Origin: an uncultured Muribaculaceae bacterium | Lineage (GTDB): Bacteria; Bacteroidota; Bacteroidia; Bacteroidales; Muribaculaceae | Assembly (NCBI GenBank): GCA_958436175.1 | Contig: CAUBJF010000006.1 | Location: 62,001 to 126,000 of the forward strand | DNA length: 64,000 nucleotides | Direction: 5' to 3' | Shown: piece by piece, positions 60,378 to 64,000 of the stretch | Layout: the number at the start of each line of letters is the position of its first letter | How positions within the stretch are numbered: position 1 is the first letter of the stretch | Translations under genes and position numbers: made by a program | The notes under the pieces: model-generated | Seen by the model: only the letters and a program-made list of their open reading frames with translations | Databases searched by the model: none | What the model was told of the DNA's origin: nothing

Positions 60378-61199
60378 ATGTCAACAAACACAGTAGACAA
60401 CCAACGCAAAGTAACAACTTCGCGTCTTGCCGAGATGAAGCAGAGAGGCGAGAAAATCGCCATGCTCACCGCCTACGACTACTCGATGGCGAAGCTCATC
60501 GATGAAGCAGGCATCGATGTAATTCTCGTCGGCGACTCCGCCTCGAACGTTATGGCAGGCAATATGACGACCCTGCCTATCACCCTCGACCAGATGATCT
60601 ATCACGCCAAGAGCGTAATCAAAGGCACAAAACGCGCTCTCGTAGTCTGCGATATGCCTTTCGGTACATATCAGGGCAATTCCAAGGAAGCACTCGCGTC
60701 GGCAATACGCATCATGAAGGAAAGCCACGCCGAAGCTGTCAAGATGGAAGGCGGTTCCGAAATCCGCGAATCTATCGAACGTATCCTTTGTGCCGGTATC
60801 CCCGTGATGGGACATCTCGGCCTCACTCCCCAGTCTATCAATAAATTCGGCACCTATGCCGTACGTGCCAAAGAAGAAGCCGAAGCTGAAAAGCTCATCG
60901 CCGACGCTAAGATGCTCGAAGAGATAGGTTGCTTCGCCCTCGTGCTCGAAAAGATTCCAGCCCAGCTCGCCACACGCGTAGCTCAGGAAATCTCGATCCC
61001 TGTCATCGGCATCGGTGCCGGTGGCGGTGTCGACGGCCAGGTGCTCGTCATGCACGATATGCTCGGCATCAACAAAGGCTTCTCGCCCAAGTTCCTTCGC
61101 CGCTATGCCGACCTCTCGACCATCATCAACGAAGCCATAAGTCACTACATCGACGATGTGAAGACTTCCGACTTTCCCAACGAGACTGAGCAGTACTAA
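60378..61199 (+). CDS. panB: 3-methyl-2-oxobutanoate hydroxymethyltransferase
   Basis: 273 residues, first committed step of pantothenate synthesis. Signatures are KIAMLTAYDYSMAKLIDEAGID, ILVGDSASNVMAG and PVIGIGAGGGVDGQVLVMHDM. It is of normal length. The preceding gap contains TAATTTTG (60342-60349) as a likely -7 element. Confidence 0.96.
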   Translation: MSTNTVDNQRKVTTSRLAEMKQRGEKIAMLTAYDYSMAKLIDEAGIDVILVGDSASNVMAGNMTTLPITLDQMIYHAKSVIKGTKRALVVCDMPFGTYQGNSKEALASAIRIMKESHAEAVKMEGGSEIRESIERILCAGIPVMGHLGLTPQSINKFGTYAVRAKEEAEAEKLIADAKMLEEIGCFALVLEKIPAQLATRVAQEISIPVIGIGAGGGVDGQVLVMHDMLGINKGFSPKFLRRYADLSTIINEAISHYIDDVKTSDFPNETEQY

Positions 61200-61224
61200 G
61201 CTGACACCCAACACATAAAGCCGC

Positions 61225-61947
61225 ATGCTGCGACGCTTTTTCAAAGATATCATGTCCGCAGGAGCCGACCTTGTCGCTCCGCGGACATGTTGTTGTTGCG
61301 GCCGAAGACTGCATGACGACGAAGCCGCGATATGCACCGTCTGCAACCTTGCACTGCCCCGAGCCGGCATCCGTTCCGGCCGGAACAGCCGCATAGCATC
61401 TATCCTCTCCAACGCCGTAGCGCCGACAGGCGTCACCGCCGCATGGTTCCACTACGACCCGGCATCGCCATATGCCGATATCATCCGTAAGGCCAAGTAT
61501 GCCGACCGTCCTCTGCTCGCCCGCGAGGCAGGACGTACTTTTGCCAAAGAACTTGTCAGCGACATGCCGGGCATCATCGACGATATCGACGTGCTTCTTC
61601 CCGTGCCCATGCACATCAGCAAACAGATACGGCGCGGCTACAACCAGAGCATTGAAATAGCGCAGGGCATCTCCGAAGTCACGGGCATACCTGTCGGCGA
61701 CAACCTCGTGGCCCGCAGAAGCCATGCCACACAGACACGGCGCACACTCGAGGCGCGGCGCAAAAACATATCGGGAATATTCGAATGCAGGCAGCCCGAA
61801 GAGCTCGCCGGGCTCGATATCGTCCTCGTCGACGATGTAATAACCTCAGGGGCAACTATTTCGGAATGTGCCTTGGCAATAGGCCGCTCCGGAGCGCGCC
61901 CGGACTCTATAGGAGCCTTAGCACTCGGAATCGCCGCCGGATGCTAA
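61225..61947 (+). CDS. ComF-family phosphoribosyltransferase-like protein
   Basis: 240 residues. An N-terminal zinc-finger-like segment (CCCCGRRL followed by CTVC) and a C-terminal PRPP-binding loop LVDDVITSGAT (about 200-210) define ComF. The family helps DNA uptake in some bacteria; comM is about 46 kb away in the same window. It ends convergently with the O-methyltransferase, with a 30-base overlap. Confidence 0.9.
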   Translation: MLRRFFKDIMSAGADLVAPRTCCCCGRRLHDDEAAICTVCNLALPRAGIRSGRNSRIASILSNAVAPTGVTAAWFHYDPASPYADIIRKAKYADRPLLAREAGRTFAKELVSDMPGIIDDIDVLLPVPMHISKQIRRGYNQSIEIAQGISEVTGIPVGDNLVARRSHATQTRRTLEARRKNISGIFECRQPEELAGLDIVLVDDVITSGATISECALAIGRSGARPDSIGALALGIAAGC

Positions 61948-62571
61948 ACGTATGACGGACAGACCGTCGCGAACCGGAATAATCACTTTCTCAACATCAG
62001 TATCGTCAGCCACCATATCGTTGAAACGCCGTATACCCTCCGTCTGGGGGTCGTGAGCGTTCTCATCGAGCACTTTGTCGCTCCACAGCGTATTGTCGGC
62101 AAGGATATAGGCTCCAGGATGAAGATAAGATTTGAGTAGCTCATAATACTGCGGATAAGCCCGCTTGTCGGCATCGATAAAGACCATGTCGTAGGGCTTG
62201 CCTTCGGCGCAAAGCCTGGGAATCAGTTCGAGCGCATCGCCAATGTAAAGATGAATATCTTCGCCACGCGCAGAACTGCCGAACAGGTCGCGCAGCTCGT
62301 CGGCATATTCTTCGTCGATTTCGACTGTATCTATGGAGCAGCCCTGAGGCATAGCTTCGGCAAAGCAGAGGGTAGAATAGCCTGTGAAGGTCCCCAGTTC
62401 AAGTATGCGGGCCGGACGGATCATATGCGTGAGCATCACCAGAAGCCGCCCCTGCGTGTGGTCGGTACACATACGGGGATAGAGCCTCGTAAGGTGCGTA
62501 CGGCGGTAGAGCGCGGCGAGATTGCGCGGTTCGTGGCCGATATGGTCGCGGATATAGTCGTCTTCGTTCAT
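61918..62571 (-). CDS. O-methyltransferase (SAM-dependent)
   Basis: 217 residues, class I SAM methyltransferase of the CCoAOMT-like type. The SAM motif ILELGTFTGYST is at about 55-66, followed by VEIDEEY and the FIDADKRAYPQYYE metal-site segment. The start ATG at 62571 overlaps the upstream gene's stop; the in-frame extension to 62631 is inside that gene. Substrate unknown. Confidence 0.88.
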   Translation of the reverse strand: MNEDDYIRDHIGHEPRNLAALYRRTHLTRLYPRMCTDHTQGRLLVMLTHMIRPARILELGTFTGYSTLCFAEAMPQGCSIDTVEIDEEYADELRDLFGSSARGEDIHLYIGDALELIPRLCAEGKPYDMVFIDADKRAYPQYYELLKSYLHPGAYILADNTLWSDKVLDENAHDPQTEGIRRFNDMVADDTDVEKVIIPVRDGLSVIRLASGGDSEC

Positions 62572-62822
62572 AGCAGTACGAGAGCCCACATCGCGGCATG
62601 GGTCAGCAGGATAATGACGATAAGAATCCATGCCACTTCCTTACGTGCCGGATAGCACAGCCACGCACAGATACCGGCAGCGAGGACATAGGCCGGATAG
62701 AGTGCGACGAATGTATCGTTACCCTCATGAGATTTCGACAACATCCACGGATAGAGGAGGATAGGCGCACAGGACAGCACTACGACTATTTTATACCACA
62801 GAGGGCGTAGTTCATTGCTCAT
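62568..62822 (-). CDS. Small membrane protein, unknown
   Basis: 84 residues with three hydrophobic segments (about 10-28, 38-57, 64-83). Not recognised. It overlaps both neighbours by four bases (epimerase upstream, O-methyltransferase downstream), so it is a translated part of this operon rather than a chance reading frame. Confidence 0.7.
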   Translation of the reverse strand: MSNELRPLWYKIVVVLSCAPILLYPWMLSKSHEGNDTFVALYPAYVLAAGICAWLCYPARKEVAWILIVIILLTHAAMWALVLL

Positions 62823-63850
62823 TTCTTGTCTTTCTTAGATTCGAGATATGCCTCGACAGTGGCGGCGATGCCACGTTCGAGAGGGAAACGGGCCGTGAAG
62901 CCGAAGTCGCGCACGGCATCCTCGACAGAACACGACCAGTTTCGCTGACGCATGATCTTGAACTTATCGCGGTTGAGCGTCGACGGTTTCAGCGATATCG
63001 CACCCCATTTCTCAGCGACAACAGAGGCTATATAAGCCGCCCAGAGAGGCAGCTTGACGGGAATGACCCATTTGGTACCCAAGGCATTCGCCACTATGCT
63101 TCGGAATTCCTTCTGGGTGTATGCCTTGGGCTCGCTGATGATGTATTTTTTGTGCAGGGTTGCATCAGAGGCTATTGCGTCGAACATGGCGCCGACCAGG
63201 TCTTCAACATATATAAATGTGAGCATCTGCTTCTTATAGCCTACGCCGAAGTCAAAGTGACGGTCGATGCACTGAATCATCATGAGATAGTCCTTCTCAT
63301 GCGGGCCGTAGACACCCGTCGGACGGAAAATGACCCAGGGGATGTCGGGATGCGTCTCCAGGAAAGTCTCTGCCTTAATCTTGGAGAGACCGTAGCGCGT
63401 GTTGGGCGACGGAATAGTCAGGGAGTCGATGGGCGTATAGTTCTTCTCATCGGCCGTCCCCAGCGCGCTCAGCGAACTCATATAGAGAAAACGTTTCGGA
63501 AGCATGCCGCCGTCGGTCAGTGCGTTGCAGAAGCTTCGGAGATAGCCGAAATTTATGCGGTTGAAATCGGCGAAGTTGGCGCATTTTGTGGCACCAAGAT
63601 TATAGATTATATAATCCCAGCGTCCTTCCGGCGGTACTGCTTTAAGAAGCTGGTCGACCAGTGTTTCAGAATCGTCATAATCGAGTACCACGAACTTGAG
63701 ACGCTCGTCGGTGAGATAACGGCGCGAAGTGCTCTCACGCACGGCCGCATAGGTGTCATAACCGCGACGAAGACCTTCCGACGCTATGAAACCACCGATA
63801 AAACCTCCAGCACCGACAACGAGGAGTGTCGGCTTGTTATTCTCTGTCAT
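62819..63850 (-). CDS. NAD-dependent epimerase/dehydratase
   Basis: 343 residues, extended SDR. The Rossmann motif GAGGFIGG is at about 13-20, the catalytic pair YxxxK is YGLSK (about 153-157), and the RPTGVYGP segment follows. It acts probably on a nucleotide sugar or a lipid-type substrate. It is coupled to a glycosyltransferase upstream, which hints at glycan or envelope synthesis. Confidence 0.88.
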   Translation of the reverse strand: MTENNKPTLLVVGAGGFIGGFIASEGLRRGYDTYAAVRESTSRRYLTDERLKFVVLDYDDSETLVDQLLKAVPPEGRWDYIIYNLGATKCANFADFNRINFGYLRSFCNALTDGGMLPKRFLYMSSLSALGTADEKNYTPIDSLTIPSPNTRYGLSKIKAETFLETHPDIPWVIFRPTGVYGPHEKDYLMMIQCIDRHFDFGVGYKKQMLTFIYVEDLVGAMFDAIASDATLHKKYIISEPKAYTQKEFRSIVANALGTKWVIPVKLPLWAAYIASVVAEKWGAISLKPSTLNRDKFKIMRQRNWSCSVEDAVRDFGFTARFPLERGIAATVEAYLESKKDKK

Positions 63851-64000
63851 AGTATGAAATCAAGTATTGCTTTCTTATAGCATGCCATTGTCTGACGGGC
63901 GAAATTGTCGGCCGAAAAACGTTTGACGTGCCTCTGGCCGAGCCTTGCGAGCCGGTCGTGATGGATTGTATCGTCTAATATCTTCTGTACGGCATCCCTG
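63847..64000 (-). CDS. Glycosyltransferase C-terminus (gene begins beyond the window)
   Basis: Only the last 51 residues are visible. The sequence RDAVQKILDDTIHHDRL followed by the helix ARLGQRHVKRFSADNFARQTM is the normal end of a GT4-type glycosyltransferase. Its TGA overlaps the epimerase ATG. The 5' part is outside the window, so the family call rests on this tail. Confidence 0.6.
   Translation of the reverse strand, partial: RDAVQKILDDTIHHDRLARLGQRHVKRFSADNFARQTMACYKKAILDFIL

Noticed and set aside
60381..61436. Minus-strand open frame across panB and comF
   Set aside because: Both plus-strand genes are complete with family signatures.

Overview
The window looks like chromosomal DNA of a Bacteroidales bacterium, most likely close to Muribaculaceae (the family is an inference from overall character, not a search). 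Evidence: many promoters fit the Bacteroidetes pattern TTTG-N19/20-TAnnTTTG, most genes lack a strong Shine-Dalgarno, and there are SusC/TonB-type and OMP_b-brl_2-type barrels, DUF4369 lipoproteins, a DUF3853 mobile-element protein, a Bacteroidetes-type metK and a TonB/ExbB/ExbD operon. Most of the window is ordinary housekeeping DNA in tight operons, interrupted by four accessory patches.

Layout. 1-3.2 kb: end of a mobilizable element (MobV relaxase cut by the window edge, candidate oriT, RepA-like ATPase, DUF3853 helix-turn-helix) abutting a tRNA-Ser(UGA). 3.4-9.0 kb (minus strand): apt, mnmG, ybeY and an outer-membrane barrel; a perfect 18-bp parS-like palindrome lies directly behind mnmG. 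9.1-15 kb: a secreted modular protein, tcdA, phospholipase A, a thioredoxin-like lipoprotein and comM. 15-18.5 kb: two small accessory islets in tandem. The first has three AT-rich unknown genes, one resembling uracil-DNA glycosylases, between near-identical copies of the comM 3' end. The second holds one secreted unknown protein between 20-bp copies of the tRNA-Ser(GGA) 3' end.

18.5-22.1 kb (minus): lipoprotein ADP-ribosylglycohydrolase, ribokinase and sugar permease, a compact version of a Bacteroides-type ribose/ADP-ribose scavenging locus. 22.2-24.5 kb: a preQ1-I-like riboswitch before the queuosine-precursor transporter yhhQ, then a structured RNA with its own promoter and terminator, then metK. 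24.5-27.7 kb (minus): mgtE, rsmA and an EamA permease. 27.8-41.5 kb: an efflux operon (adaptor, four FtsX/MacB permeases around one ATPase, TolC), an outer-membrane barrel, and an NtrC/NtrB-type two-component system. A sigma-54-like promoter and a dyad upstream tie the regulator to the efflux operon.

41.5-50.2 kb (minus): a nine-gene, almost gapless operon running pdxJ-exbB-exbD-tonB-cobW-GH29 fucosidase-cutC-transglutaminase-bcp. 50.3-53.9 kb (plus): an ACT-like remnant of a CBS protein, nadK, a YgjP-type metalloprotease, an esterase and a SIMPL protein. 53.9-57.7 kb (minus): unknown membrane protein, yebC, pheT. 57.9-61.9 kb (plus): aldo/keto reductase, an unknown protein, a GNAT-type toxin-antitoxin pair, panB and comF. 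61.9-64 kb (minus): O-methyltransferase, a small membrane protein, an NAD-dependent epimerase and the end of a glycosyltransferase, coupled by 4-base overlaps. No rRNA, CRISPR array, insertion sequence or integrase gene was found.
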